The position numbers and the translations under genes are program-made. 64,000 bases of DNA. Origin: Lacticaseibacillus brantae DSM 23927. GTDB lineage: Bacteria > Bacillota > Bacilli > Lactobacillales > Lactobacillaceae. Location: the NCBI RefSeq assembly GCF_001436115.1, contig NZ_AYZQ01000001.1, forward strand, positions 124,001 through 188,000, in the 5' to 3' direction. A model generated the notes under the pieces. It did not search any database, was not told the DNA's origin, and saw only the letters and a list, made by a program, of their open reading frames with translations. Shown piece by piece: positions 52,412-61,280 of the stretch. Each line of letters starts with the position of its first letter. The stretch's first letter is position 1.

Positions 52412-52453
52412 AAAAAATCTCGCTCAACTGTCATCGTTGAGCGAGATTTTTTA
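52412..52453. terminator. bidirectional terminator
   Basis: AAAAAATCTCGCTCAAC / GTTGAGCGAGATTTTTT arms. Confidence 0.92.
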
Positions 52454-52942
52454 TTCTGGGAATACACGCGTATAGCCGGCTTCATGGTAGCCGTTTGAGG
52501 CGGCCGCCCGTTGACTGAGTTCTAAGAGTGGTTGAAAGGCCGGAGTATTCTTCAGTGCGAAGAATTGGTGGCCATCATCCCACCCGCTGAGTAAGAGATA
52601 TTGAATCGCCTTGCTATGCGCTTTGGCGAGTACTAGGGTTTGAATACCTGGAAAGATATCCTGGTGCTCAAAGAGAGTACGGACTTTAGATAAGAAGACC
52701 GCTTCATCCTCACTGTTCAGATTAAAATACATTAATTGCAGGAAGCTCTTATCCAGGATTTCGCCACTGCTTAACTCCGCTGTATACTGTAAGGGGTTGG
52801 TAAACTGAACTCGGCCAGTGAGATCCAGAATTGCATAATCTTGATCGTGCCCACTTGGTTTCAACAGGGTTAGGGTCGGATGCTGCTTAACGAACTGGGT
52901 TAAGAATCGTTCGCTGCCAAAGATTGTTTGAATGAGTTGCAT
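52451..52942 (-). CDS. ABM-fold protein resembling HmoB/TRAP, 163 aa
   Basis: ATG 52942 follows CGGAGGTGA. The C-terminal half has the antibiotic-biosynthesis-monooxygenase layout: FPGIQTLVLAKAHSKAIQYLLLSGWDDGHQFFALKNTPAF, abbreviated, compares well with PGF-x-W-x-S-P patterns of heme-degrading HmoB and the staphylococcal TRAP protein, which are also about 165 residues with a diverged N-terminal half. The catalytic residues are not certain, so enzymatic activity is not claimed. Confidence 0.55.
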   Translation of the reverse strand: MQLIQTIFGSERFLTQFVKQHPTLTLLKPSGHDQDYAILDLTGRVQFTNPLQYTAELSSGEILDKSFLQLMYFNLNSEDEAVFLSKVRTLFEHQDIFPGIQTLVLAKAHSKAIQYLLLSGWDDGHQFFALKNTPAFQPLLELSQRAAASNGYHEAGYTRVFPE

Positions 52943-53006
52943 ACAATCACCTCCGACTTCAGTATAAGCCTTTCCAACCAAAATACAGCCAAAGGTGGTT
53001 TTTGAA

Positions 53007-53744
53007 ATGCAGATTGATATTCTCGGGTATTATGGCGGTTATCCAGCCAACGGCGTCGGTACCAGCGCCTATCTCGTCCGAAGTGGGGATTACGCGCTGT
53101 TAATGGATGCAGGGAGTCAAGCGCTATTGGCCTTAGAAAAGCTAATGTCACCAGCGGATTTGGATGCCGTCTTATTGACGCACTATCACCACGATCATAC
53201 GGCTGATGTCGGTGTTTTGCAGTATAATCGGCAGCTGTCGCCAGATAAGTCAAAAGTTAGTCCGCTGCCTATTTATGGCCATACCATGGACCCATTAAAT
53301 TTTGCCAGTCTCACTTTTGGACCCTTCACTAAAGCGATGGGATACACGGCAGACAGTCGATTGACCTTAGGACCCTTTGATTTGAGTTTTTTAGCGACAG
53401 AACATCCTGTCCCAGCCTTTGCTGTCCGGATCACGGAACGTTCTAGCGGTAAAACACTGGTTAACACGAGTGATACCAGGATGTTTGCTGGGTTACGGCC
53501 ATTTGCAACAGGTGCGGACTTATTATTGGCGGATGCAAACTTTCTGGCTGATAAGCCCGAACCAAAGTGGCATCTGACTGCACCAGAGGCCGGACAATTG
53601 GCGGCTGCAGCTAATGTGAAACAGCTGGTCTTGACCCATCTGCCACAGACGGTGGACCTACAGCTAATGAAAACCCAGGCGCAAGTCGCCGCCGGCGAAG
53701 TGCCTGTGACACTAGCGAGCGAAAAGCAGCATTTCGAACTCTAA
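53007..53744 (+). CDS. metallo-beta-lactamase-fold hydrolase (YhfI-like), 245 aa
   Basis: ATG 53007 with AAAGGTGG upstream. LTHYHHDHTADVG is the HxHxDH metal motif, and the N-terminus (ILGYYGGYPANGVGTSAYLV) resembles the RNase Z-like YhfI branch. Further ligands are in TEHPVPAFAV, NTSDTR and LVLTHLP. The substrate of this group is not known; RNase Z itself is longer with a different exosite. Confidence 0.87.
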   Translation: MQIDILGYYGGYPANGVGTSAYLVRSGDYALLMDAGSQALLALEKLMSPADLDAVLLTHYHHDHTADVGVLQYNRQLSPDKSKVSPLPIYGHTMDPLNFASLTFGPFTKAMGYTADSRLTLGPFDLSFLATEHPVPAFAVRITERSSGKTLVNTSDTRMFAGLRPFATGADLLLADANFLADKPEPKWHLTAPEAGQLAAAANVKQLVLTHLPQTVDLQLMKTQAQVAAGEVPVTLASEKQHFEL

Positions 53745-54057
53745 AATTGGTCTAGTGGGAAATTATTATCTGTCGTGTTTACTAACGCCTTTGATTGGTT
53801 AGCGTCATGAATAACTTTACAGTTTTTCTAGGCTCAATGCCCGATTGCGGTTGGCAGTTTTTCAGGCCATGAAAAACATAATAATCGACGTTTAGCGCCG
53901 TTTACGCGATTTTAATAGACATATTGATATTTGATGTCCATTACGGCTACCAACAAATATAAAATTTTTTTTTTTAAACTGATTGGTTTGGCCATGCTCA
54001 ATCCGTTATACTGAAATAGTAAAGAAAAGCTTAACAGCTGACAAAGGAGCGAGCAAA
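53745..54057 (+). other. long leader region of spx with short repeats
   Basis: There is no gene here. CAGTTTTTCTAGGC (53820-53833) is repeated as CAGTTTTTCAGGC (53855-53867), and the second copy forms a GTTTTTC / GAAAAAC inverted repeat. An 11-base T run lies at 53965-53975, directly upstream of the -35. Confidence 0.4.
53983..54012 (+). promoter_or_regulatory. spx promoter
   Basis: TTGGTT (53983-53988) and TATACT (54007-54012) with an 18-base spacer, preceded by an A/T-rich upstream element. Confidence 0.6.
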
Positions 54058-54456
54058 ATGGTCACATTATACACATCCCCGAGTTGCACTTCATGCCGTA
54101 AGGCACGCGCCTGGTTAAAGGAAAATGATATTCCCTTTACTGAACGCAATATTTTCTCAGATCCTCTAAGTGTCGACGAAATCAAGCACCTTTTGCAGAT
54201 GACGGAGTCAGGCACTGAAGAAATTATCTCAACCCGTTCAAAGATTTTCCAAGAATTGGGTATTGATTTAGATGATCTGTCCATGAGCGCTTTGATTGAA
54301 TTGGTGGCTAAAGAACCTGGTTTACTTCGCCGACCAATCATGATGGATGAGAAGCGGTTGCAAGTGGGTTACAATGAAGATGAAATTCGTCGTTTCCTCC
54401 CACGTTCTGTCCGGACGTTGGAATTGCAACAAGCACAACTATTAGCTGGATTCTAA
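54058..54456 (+). CDS. spx: transcriptional regulator Spx, 132 aa
   Basis: ATG 54058 with AAGGAG upstream. [18 protein letters not shown] has the CxxC redox switch (Cys-10 and Cys-13), and [26 protein letters not shown], given in part, is the C-terminal ArsC-fold signature with the RNA polymerase-contact Gly/Arg region. Spx binds the alpha subunit of RNA polymerase and turns on thiol-stress genes. It is a ClpXP substrate in relatives. The adaptor gene mecA follows. Confidence 0.95.
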   Translation: MVTLYTSPSCTSCRKARAWLKENDIPFTERNIFSDPLSVDEIKHLLQMTESGTEEIISTRSKIFQELGIDLDDLSMSALIELVAKEPGLLRRPIMMDEKRLQVGYNEDEIRRFLPRSVRTLELQQAQLLAGF

Positions 54457-54469
54457 TTGAAGATTACGA

Positions 54470-54515
54470 TGGAGGAGTCGCAGACAAAACGTTGGTTTTG
54501 TTGTGGCTCCTTTTG
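54470..54515 (+). terminator. terminator after spx
   Basis: GGAG-T-C..ACAAAAC / GTTTTGT..GGCTCC, then TTTT; imperfect but long. Confidence 0.75.
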
Positions 54516-54593
54516 TGTTACAATCTCTTGGTTTGCCGGGATTGACTTGAACCAAAGCGGTTTAAGCGTTACAATGCGCAAACGGGTAAGTTC

Positions 54594-54609
54594 TGGTATA
54601 ATAACCAGT
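54594..54609 (+). promoter_or_regulatory. extended -10 promoter of mecA within an inverted repeat
   Basis: TGGTATAAT is an extended -10. The sequence CTGGT-ATAATA-ACCAG around it forms a 5-bp inverted repeat that could be an operator. Confidence 0.5.
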
Positions 54610-54642
54610 ATAGAACCGTGATTAAAGTGAGGTGTAACAATC

Positions 54643-55341
54643 ATGGAAATGGAACGGATTAACGATGATACAATTCGCGTGTTATTAGGCAACGATGACC
54701 TGACTGCACGGGGCATAACCGTTTTAGACTTGCTGGGGAATCACAAGCAGATTGAGAGCTTTTTCTACAGCATCCTCGATGAAGTTGACAAAGATCACAC
54801 TTTTGCGACAAACGACGCCGTCACTTTCCAAGTGATGCCTAGCCAGTCTGGGCTCGAGTTACTCATTAGTAAGAATAATTTCAAAGATGAAAACCAAGAC
54901 CAATCTGACAATGAAGATATTGAACCAACTTTTCTGGCCGCAGGGGATGATGTTCCCAACTTTATCAAGGAGCAGTTGCAAGGCCTTGATCAAGATGAAG
55001 ATGACGACCAAGCGTACGATGCTGGTGATTACGTTGAACCCGGCAACTCAGGTCAACGGAATGTGGTCATCAAGATGGCCAGTTTCGAAGATCTTATCAG
55101 CCTGGCCAAAGTCCTTCGCTTAGAAGGCGGTACCAGTGACTTGTATCAGTACAAGGGAGACTATTACTTGAGCCTAACTTTCTTTGACAATGCGATTTCA
55201 ATGCAAGAAGCTAACGACGAAATTGCCATTGCCATGGAGTATGGTGATAAAGCAACAATTTCCGATGATGTTTTGTCCGAGTATGGGCAACGCATTATGG
55301 CAACAAGCGCCCTCGAGACTGTTCGTTACTATTTTAAATAA
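54643..55341 (+). CDS. mecA: adaptor protein MecA, 232 aa
   Basis: MEMERINDDTIRVLLGNDDL at the N-terminus is the substrate-binding domain start, followed by a long acidic linker (about 85-140) and a C-terminal domain that docks on ClpC/ClpE-type ATPases (LAKVLRLEGGTSDLYQYKGD in part). MecA delivers ComK-like or misfolded targets to ClpCP. Length is typical. Confidence 0.95.
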   Translation: MEMERINDDTIRVLLGNDDLTARGITVLDLLGNHKQIESFFYSILDEVDKDHTFATNDAVTFQVMPSQSGLELLISKNNFKDENQDQSDNEDIEPTFLAAGDDVPNFIKEQLQGLDQDEDDDQAYDAGDYVEPGNSGQRNVVIKMASFEDLISLAKVLRLEGGTSDLYQYKGDYYLSLTFFDNAISMQEANDEIAIAMEYGDKATISDDVLSEYGQRIMATSALETVRYYFK

Positions 55342-55346
55342 GCATG

Positions 55347-55386
55347 CAAAAAGCGCAATCGTCAAAAGACGATTGCGCTTTTTTTG
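55347..55386. terminator. bidirectional terminator
   Basis: AAAAAGCGCAATCGTC / GACGATTGCGCTTTTT with an AAAA loop. Confidence 0.92.
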
Positions 55387-55387
55387 T

Positions 55388-57196
55388 TTAGTTCTCAGGT
55401 GATTCGAAGTTTGTTTGGAAATTAACGGTGAAGTTGATGATTTGATCAGCATAAGTTGGATGTTCGTTCATTGATTTAATCGTACTCTTCAATTCTCCTA
55501 AGTCATCCGTGATGATGCCGTTCACATCCAGAAACATCATTTGTTGCATTTGGGTGGGATCATCGACGGTCCAAGCATAGACCGCTTGTTTGCGATCTTG
55601 TGCATGGCTGATGAAGTCACCATTTAACGTACTTGCTTCCATAGTGTAAGCGTTGGCTGGAGTTTCTGGGAAGACCAAGTTGTACGGTAAGATGTAGCTG
55701 ACAAAAAGTTTAGGGGCCTTCGTCTTTAAACCATTCACCACACGATAATCGAGGGAATGAATTCGATCATGATTTTTGATGATTCGAGTTTGGTATTTCT
55801 TAATGAAATTGTTCAGCATATTCTTGCTGTCCATCGGGGTGGTTTTGATTTCAATCAGTAATTTCTGATGCAATCTTTCAGCGCTGGTTAAGTAATCATC
55901 AAAACTAGCAATCTTTGCTGAATGGCCATTCTCTCGGACAGTCAATTTGGTTAATTGGGCTAGGGTGAGGTCGTGGGGCCGTTTGTTGACGCCAGCGAGT
56001 GCCTCTAAATTCTCGTCATGCATGACGACGAATTGATGATCCTTGGTTTCGTGGATATCCATTTCCACATAATCAGGGTTTTCTTTGCTCGTCTTCTCCA
56101 AAGCCGGGATTGTGTTTTGCACGCCGTTACCATCATCAACCCCGCGGTGAGAAATTGTTAGGGGATTGGACTTTAACAGCCCATCAAGATAGGCGAAGTT
56201 GTAGAAACTCATGCTGATCCCAACAATGAGAAGGAACAACACGGCCACACTACGCATAATCCATTTGTGACGGCGTGGTTGCACAGGGACCAGTGGGGGC
56301 TCGTGAGCAATCAGGCCACCATCTTCGGCCAATCGTAAGGCGACGCGTAAGACGATAACTGTGTTAAAACTGCTAATGATTTGTTGAATGATTTCTAAGA
56401 GACTAAGGTTGCCGACAGCCCAGCCCAAGGCGCTAGATGCAGCATGGGTATCTAGGTAGCTTTGGAATAAGTAAATCAGGCCTGAAGCGCCATATGTGAG
56501 AACGGTACTAATCAATGTAATCAGAAAAATCCGCCAGGTCAGTCGCCAGAATTGGTGCCGAGACGCCCGAAAGCTTTCACCAATCATTGCGTTGCTTGAC
56601 TCGGTGCCCAAGATGACAGCTGGGATCAAGGTCAAAAACCGGACTGCCACCCAGTAAATCGCAATCAGAAGCACAGCGGCTAATGCCGTTAACCAAGGAT
56701 TGGCCAAGATGTATTCGCCGATAAATTCGGGCACCTTCGCCTTAGAGAGCAGTTGACTGTTGAAGACGAATTTACCAAACGGCAGAATGACGATGAAATA
56801 GCCCAAAAAGAATAGGGCTGTTTTGACCGTTAACCGTGAAAGGCTGTGAAAGGCCTGTTTAAAAATACTCAGAATCCGAAACGGTCGGTTAGCACGAATT
56901 GTTTGAATCCCAATCATGAGACTGGAGAATTGCAAATAAACCGTCAGGAGAATCACAAGGAGTAGCAGAACCAGGCTCAACGCCACCAAGGGGGCGTGTG
57001 TGATGATATAGCCGAGGTTGGTATACGACACGTAGCCGATGTGGCCAAGCTGTAAACTTTTTTCGGCCACCCAGTTGAAGATTGGGATGAGGATGAGACT
57101 AACGATGAGGTTAATCCCAATAATTAGGGTTAGATAGCTACCCCAACGTTTAAAGAAATCACGGATTTCTGGTAGAATAAATGCTTTTTTGTTCAT
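55388..57196 (-). CDS. membrane glycerophosphodiester phosphodiesterase, 602 aa
   Basis: AGAGGC precedes the ATG. The first 320 residues hold seven or eight membrane helices (glycerophosphoryl diester phosphodiesterase membrane domain). A GDPD barrel follows: ISHRGVDDG..NTIPALE, VEMDIHETKDHQFVVMHD and the LLIEIKT strand. The barrel is probably outside. It may trim glycerolipid or lipoteichoic acid ends. It begins nine bases after pyrD. Confidence 0.9.
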   Translation of the reverse strand: MNKKAFILPEIRDFFKRWGSYLTLIIGINLIVSLILIPIFNWVAEKSLQLGHIGYVSYTNLGYIITHAPLVALSLVLLLLVILLTVYLQFSSLMIGIQTIRANRPFRILSIFKQAFHSLSRLTVKTALFFLGYFIVILPFGKFVFNSQLLSKAKVPEFIGEYILANPWLTALAAVLLIAIYWVAVRFLTLIPAVILGTESSNAMIGESFRASRHQFWRLTWRIFLITLISTVLTYGASGLIYLFQSYLDTHAASSALGWAVGNLSLLEIIQQIISSFNTVIVLRVALRLAEDGGLIAHEPPLVPVQPRRHKWIMRSVAVLFLLIVGISMSFYNFAYLDGLLKSNPLTISHRGVDDGNGVQNTIPALEKTSKENPDYVEMDIHETKDHQFVVMHDENLEALAGVNKRPHDLTLAQLTKLTVRENGHSAKIASFDDYLTSAERLHQKLLIEIKTTPMDSKNMLNNFIKKYQTRIIKNHDRIHSLDYRVVNGLKTKAPKLFVSYILPYNLVFPETPANAYTMEASTLNGDFISHAQDRKQAVYAWTVDDPTQMQQMMFLDVNGIITDDLGELKSTIKSMNEHPTYADQIINFTVNFQTNFESPEN

Positions 57197-57205
57197 GACT
57201 TGCCT

Positions 57206-58147
57206 CTAATCTAAAGTTTTTAACTGGCCAATAACACTATCTAACTCGGTCAGGCCCTTTTTGGTTAATTCTTGATCGAGTTCAGCGTTAAGGCGAGTGA
57301 AGATTTCTGGCCCTTCTTCGTAGAGGGCGGTTCCGACTTGCACTAAACTGGCGCCACACAATAATAGGTCGTAGACATCACGACCCGATTTGACGCCGCC
57401 AGTGCCGATGATTTGAATTTCAGGTTTCAAGCGTTGCGCAAAAGCTCGGACATTCGCGAGGGCAATTGGTTTGGCATAATCGCCGCCGATGCCGCCAAAC
57501 CCGCCCTTAGGTTTGATCGCCACCGTATCACTGTCAGGGTTGACCCAGAGGCCGTTGCCAAGGCTATTAATTGAGTTGACGTAAATAAGTGGGTACCGAT
57601 TCAAGATGGCGGCCATTTCATCAAACTGCGCTAAATCGAAGTAAGGGGGTAACTTCACGCCCATCGGTTTAGAAAAAAAGCTAAAGATGTCATCAAGTAA
57701 TGTGGCGGTAGCCTCCAAATCATAGGCCACTTGAGGTTTGCCAGGGACATTAGGACAACTCAAATTGAGCTCCGTCAGGCCGTTAAACTCGTTGTCATTA
57801 ATCATGTGCGCCATAGCGATATTATCGGCGTGGGATAATCCCGCAATCGACATAAAAATTGGCTTGGTGGGATGGGTGTTTTGGAAGTCCAAAGCGTAAT
57901 CCAGGTAATAGGGGAGGCCTAAGTTGGGCAGGCCCATTGAATTGATACTACCCAGCGCCAAGTGCGCGTACCGCGGTTCGGGATTACCTAATCGGGATGC
58001 CATCGTGGCACTTTTGGTTGTCAATGTGCCGGCATCAGAAGCTGCCATCGCATCCAGTTGGAGTTGGTCGTAGCAGTAGACACCACTTGCATTCATGAGT
58101 GGGTTGGCGAACTGAAAGTCGCCCAGATGAGTTGCTAAATTTGGCAT
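57206..58147 (-). CDS. pyrD: dihydroorotate dehydrogenase, class 1A, 313 aa
   Basis: ATG 58147 with AAGGAAGGG upstream. The active-site segment NLSCPNVPGKPQVAYD has the catalytic Cys of class 1 enzymes, and the C-terminal IIGTGGVKSGRDVYDLLLCGA binds FMN phosphate. Close similarity to the fumarate-dependent class 1A form of Lactococcus is inferred from the SCPNVPGKPQ motif and from the lack of a pyrK neighbour. It oxidises dihydroorotate in pyrimidine synthesis. It stands apart from other pyr genes. Confidence 0.93.
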   Translation of the reverse strand: MPNLATHLGDFQFANPLMNASGVYCYDQLQLDAMAASDAGTLTTKSATMASRLGNPEPRYAHLALGSINSMGLPNLGLPYYLDYALDFQNTHPTKPIFMSIAGLSHADNIAMAHMINDNEFNGLTELNLSCPNVPGKPQVAYDLEATATLLDDIFSFFSKPMGVKLPPYFDLAQFDEMAAILNRYPLIYVNSINSLGNGLWVNPDSDTVAIKPKGGFGGIGGDYAKPIALANVRAFAQRLKPEIQIIGTGGVKSGRDVYDLLLCGASLVQVGTALYEEGPEIFTRLNAELDQELTKKGLTELDSVIGQLKTLD

Positions 58148-58225
58148 AAGCCCTTCCTTTCGTGGTGCGCTTTTCATTTTATTTAAGCACATAAACCATT
58201 GTTTTCCTAGTTTGACGCCGGCACA

Positions 58226-58260
58226 AAAAAACGTCTTTTGCTCAAGAAGCTAAAGACGTG
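58226..58260 (-). terminator. terminator after the small membrane gene
   Basis: ACGTCTTT..GCT / AGC..AAAGACGT then TTTTTT on the minus strand. Confidence 0.85.
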
Positions 58261-58261
58261 T

Positions 58262-58444
58262 TTATATAAATGCGTTGGTCATCAAAGCTGCCAGGGCGAT
58301 GCCAAAGGCTGCCAATGTGACTTGCCGAGGCCGTTTCGGATTTTTATCCCGGGCCATGGTAATTAACCAAATGACCAAACCAACGACAAAAACCAGGCTA
58401 CTGATGAGAAAAATCCATAGGGTGATGATAGCTAGCCAGTTCAT
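58262..58444 (-). CDS. small two-helix membrane protein, 60 aa
   Basis: The ATG overlaps the stop of the zinc-ribbon gene (ATGA), so translation is coupled. Helices at about 4-30 and 43-58 flank a basic loop (ARDKNPKRPRQ). The partner has a zinc ribbon, so the two may act as a pair at the membrane. Function unknown. Confidence 0.65.
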   Translation of the reverse strand: MNWLAIITLWIFLISSLVFVVGLVIWLITMARDKNPKRPRQVTLAAFGIALAALMTNAFI

Positions 58445-58626
58445 CGCTTACCTCGTTTGCTTGATACCGCACCAGTTTGCGCAAATAATTTACGCTTGCG
58501 ATCATTCCAGAAATCTTCTGAAAGGTTGCGATAGAAGATCGCAGTATTGCACCCAGGACATATCTTGGTGCCAAAGGGCATTTTTGTTTGACACACGGGA
58601 CATTGATAATCTTGAACAGGATCCAT
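58441..58626 (-). CDS. zinc-ribbon protein, 61 aa
   Basis: ATG 58626 follows AGAGGTGA. YQCPVCQTKMPFGTKICPGCN is a CxxC-x13-CxxC zinc ribbon (given in part), and the C-terminus is basic. Such proteins are often membrane-linked or bind nucleic acid; the role is unknown. It is the first gene of a pair with the small membrane protein. Confidence 0.7.
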   Translation of the reverse strand: MDPVQDYQCPVCQTKMPFGTKICPGCNTAIFYRNLSEDFWNDRKRKLFAQTGAVSSKRGKR

Positions 58627-58660
58627 TGTTATCACCTCTTCACTAGTCTAGCACAAGCCT

Positions 58661-59050
58661 TTAGCCAGCTGTTAATTGGGTGTGCGGATCGATTAAATTC
58701 GCAATCTTATTGGCATTGGTGCGGATTTCTTCAGGCGGGCGCTGTGCTAAGGTGAAATAGTTCTCCATCTTATGAGGATCAAAGTCTTCGGTGACACTGA
58801 CAAGGGAATAGAAGACATTATCCGGCACTTCAGTGGGTAAGGTGGTTAAGGCGTAAGCTGCAGTGGCGGCCTCCTGTTTGGGAGCGTGAGTTAAATAATC
58901 GCTCAAGACGCGATAGGCGTAATACACCGTTTCGTCATAGTTTTCACCCAGCGCAAACAAATGGGGGAGATTGACGAAAGTAATGGTGTATCCATGAGCG
59001 GTGCGTTCATTCTTGGCGACAAAAAAATACCGTCGATTGGTTGTTGGCAT
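58661..59050 (-). CDS. orphan HicB-like protein, 129 aa
   Basis: ATG 59050 with GAGGCGG upstream. GYTITFVNLPHLFALGENYDETVYYAYRVLSDYL, abbreviated, follows the HicB partial RNase H fold (F-x-D-L-P-x-x-x-x-x-G-x-x-x-x-E-A). No HicA toxin (about 60 residues) lies next to it, and it has no C-terminal DNA-binding helix of the usual kind. An inverted repeat stands at its promoter. It may be an antitoxin remnant or an independent regulator. Confidence 0.6.
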   Translation of the reverse strand: MPTTNRRYFFVAKNERTAHGYTITFVNLPHLFALGENYDETVYYAYRVLSDYLTHAPKQEAATAAYALTTLPTEVPDNVFYSLVSVTEDFDPHKMENYFTLAQRPPEEIRTNANKIANLIDPHTQLTAG

Positions 59051-59108
59051 CAAAACCGCCTCGCTTTCTAAAATCCGGATTTGGGAAACATCCTGTGATT
59101 ATTATATA

Positions 59109-59150
59109 TTAATGAGAATTAAAAAGAAAGTCTAAGCCTTCTCTCATTAA
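59109..59150. promoter_or_regulatory. 9-bp inverted repeat upstream of the HicB-like gene
   Basis: TTAATGAGA (59109-59117) and TCTCATTAA (59142-59150) with 24 bases between. The -10 (minus strand, TATAAT at 59106-59101) lies right beside it. Autoregulation is a plausible use. Confidence 0.4.
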
Positions 59151-59168
59151 ATTTAAATCTAAACGCGC

Positions 59169-59196
59169 TTGCAAATCTTTACCTATCCGTTATAAT
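59169..59196 (+). promoter_or_regulatory. tRNA-Gly promoter
   Basis: TTGCAA (59169-59174), 16-base spacer, TATAAT (59191-59196). Confidence 0.75.
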
Positions 59197-59218
59197 TATT
59201 TGTGTTGTGGTAACACAT

Positions 59219-59289
59219 GCGGTTGTAGTTTAGTGGTAAAACTCCAGCTTCCCAAGCTGGTGTCGCGAGTTCGATTCTCGTCAACCGCT
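59219..59289 (+). tRNA. tRNA-Gly (anticodon CCC)
   Basis: A 71-base cloverleaf: acceptor GCGGTTG / CAACCGC, D-arm GTTTAGTGGTAAAAC, anticodon arm CCAGC-TTCCCAA-GCTGG (anticodon CCC, reading GGG), T-arm GCGAG-TTCGATT-CTCGT, discriminator T. CCA is not encoded. Confidence 0.95.
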
Positions 59290-59294
59290 TAACG

Positions 59295-59335
59295 GATTTC
59301 GCCATGGGTCTTCGGATTCATGGCGAAATGTCGTT
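59295..59335 (+). terminator. terminator after tRNA-Gly
   Basis: ATTTCGCCATG / CATGGCGAAAT arms; the T-run is broken (GTCGTTTATC), so efficiency may be moderate and read-through into the T-box leader is possible. Confidence 0.65.
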
Positions 59336-59346
59336 TATCTTCCTTT

Positions 59347-59535
59347 GAAGACGATGAGGAATTAGGACTTTGATTGATCAGTGACGGCCTGGTAGTGGGA
59401 ATGGCCGCAATCATCCCTAAGGCGCGCTTCCGAGAAGGCAATTAAACATTAAAGTGGACAATGTCAATTAGAGTGGTACCGCGGGCGCGTCTCGTCTCTT
59501 TCAGGTTAACTGGAAGGGATGGGCGCGTCTTTTCA
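59347..59535 (+). promoter_or_regulatory. T-box riboswitch (arginine) of argS
   Basis: The T-box sequence GAGTGGTACCGCGG lies at 59470-59484. Stem I can be drawn: GAAG/CTTC, TAGG/CCTA, GATT/AATC and CGGCC/GGCCG. The loop on the 3' side holds AAGGCGCG, with CGC (59423-59425) as the likely specifier for tRNA-Arg. A terminator (GCGCG..CTTTCAG / CTGGAAG..CGCG, 59486-59535) competes with the antiterminator. Uncharged tRNA-Arg would favour read-through into argS. Confidence 0.88.
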
Positions 59536-59551
59536 TATAAGGAGGAACATC

Positions 59552-61234
59552 ATGGACTTTAAACAATCAGTTGTCACCGCACTGGCGGCCGTACTCAAGG
59601 ATCAGATGGATGAAGCTGCAATTACTAATTTAGTCGAAACCCCAAAGAGCTCTGATTTAGGGGATTATGCGTTTCCAACTTTTGCCTTAGCGAAAGTTTA
59701 TCGGAAGGCGCCAGTGACAATCGCCCAAGATTTGGTTAGCCAAATCGACGCTACGCCGTTTGAAGCGGTCAAAGCTGTTGGCGGTTATGTTAACTTTTTC
59801 TTGAACAAAGTCAGCTTTGCTCACCAAGTGCTGACGGATATTGCGGAACAAGGGGAACATTTCGGGGACCAGCAACTGGGGAGTGGGAATGTCCCAATCG
59901 ATATGTCCAGCCCTAACATTGCTAAACCGATGTCAATGGGTCACTTGCGCTCAACTGTCATTGGGAATGCCTTAGCCAATATTTTGACCAAGGTCGGCTA
60001 TTCACCAATTCGGATTAATCATCTCGGCGACTGGGGCACCCAGTTTGGGAAGTTAATCGTGGCTTACAAGCTTTGGGGTAGTGAAGAAGCGGTTAAAACC
60101 GATCCCATCAGCAACTTGTTGGAATATTACGTCCGTTTCCACGAAGAAGCTGAGACCCAGCCTGAGTTGAATGATGAAGCCCGGGCCTGGTTTAAGAAAT
60201 TGGAAGATGGGGACGAAGAAGCCACTCGGCTGTGGTCGTGGTTCCGTGAAGAATCTTTGAAAGAATTCAATCGGATTTATGCGATGCTTGATATTGATTT
60301 TGATTCATACAACGGCGAAGCTTTCTACAACGACAAGATGGATGGCGTGATTGCGACTTTAGAGCATGAGCATCTGCTGAAAGAAAGTCAGGGTGCAGAA
60401 ATTGTTGATCTGTCCCAATATGATTTAAACCCTGCCTTGATTAAAAAGTCTGATGGCGCGACCCTGTACATGACTCGGGACCTGGCCGCCGCAATTTACC
60501 GGCATGATACTTATAACTTTGTTCAAAGCTTGTATGTTGTTGGGAATGAACAGCGTGAACATTTTGAACAGTTAAAGGCTGTTTTGAAAGAAATGGGCTA
60601 TGACTGGGCCGACGATATTCACCATATTCCATTTGGCCTGATTACTTCTGGGGGGAAGAAGCTTTCAACGCGTAAAGGCAATGTGATTCTCCTTGAACGC
60701 GTCTTAAACGATGCCATCCAATTAGCCAAGGACCAAATTGCAACTAAGCATCCAGACTTAGCGAACGCCGATCAGGTGGCTCACGAGGTTGGGGTGGGCG
60801 CGGTTATTTTCCACGATTTAAAGAATGAACGCCTTGATAGCTTCGACTTTAACCTTGAAGAAGTTGTTCGGTTTGAAGGTGAAACCGGCCCTTACGTGCA
60901 ATACACCAATGCTCGGGCCCACAGCATCCTGAGCAAAACCTCGGTTCAACCTGCACCAGAAGTTGGGTTAACAGATGAATCCGCTTGGGAAATTCTCAAG
61001 CAGTTGGCCGATTACCCTAATGTGATCGCACGGGCCGCTCGGATTTATGAACCTTCAGTGATTGCCAAGTATGCCCTCCGCCTGGCTAAAGCCTTCAATC
61101 AATACTATGCCAATACTAAAATCTTGATTGATGATGCGGAATTGCCAGCTCGCTTAGCGTTAGTTCAAAGTACCACGCAGATTTTGACCAATGCGTTGGG
61201 ACTTTTAGGCGTCGCGGCACCAGAAGAGATGTAG
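59552..61234 (+). CDS. argS: arginyl-tRNA synthetase, 560 aa
   Basis: ATG 59552 follows GGAGGAAC; the upstream ATG at 59519 lies inside the T-box terminator. [20 protein letters not shown], given in part, is the HIGH-type motif; [11 protein letters not shown] replaces KMSKS, as usual for ArgRS. The N-terminal Add-1 domain (1-100) and C-terminal DALR domain (about 440-560) are present. Controlled by the arginine T-box; argR follows, so supply and use of arginine are set together. Confidence 0.97.
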   Translation: MDFKQSVVTALAAVLKDQMDEAAITNLVETPKSSDLGDYAFPTFALAKVYRKAPVTIAQDLVSQIDATPFEAVKAVGGYVNFFLNKVSFAHQVLTDIAEQGEHFGDQQLGSGNVPIDMSSPNIAKPMSMGHLRSTVIGNALANILTKVGYSPIRINHLGDWGTQFGKLIVAYKLWGSEEAVKTDPISNLLEYYVRFHEEAETQPELNDEARAWFKKLEDGDEEATRLWSWFREESLKEFNRIYAMLDIDFDSYNGEAFYNDKMDGVIATLEHEHLLKESQGAEIVDLSQYDLNPALIKKSDGATLYMTRDLAAAIYRHDTYNFVQSLYVVGNEQREHFEQLKAVLKEMGYDWADDIHHIPFGLITSGGKKLSTRKGNVILLERVLNDAIQLAKDQIATKHPDLANADQVAHEVGVGAVIFHDLKNERLDSFDFNLEEVVRFEGETGPYVQYTNARAHSILSKTSVQPAPEVGLTDESAWEILKQLADYPNVIARAARIYEPSVIAKYALRLAKAFNQYYANTKILIDDAELPARLALVQSTTQILTNALGLLGVAAPEEM

Positions 61235-61280
61235 TTTTAGGTTAAACTTGGTATACTAAAGCTATAAAGAGGTGGAAGTC

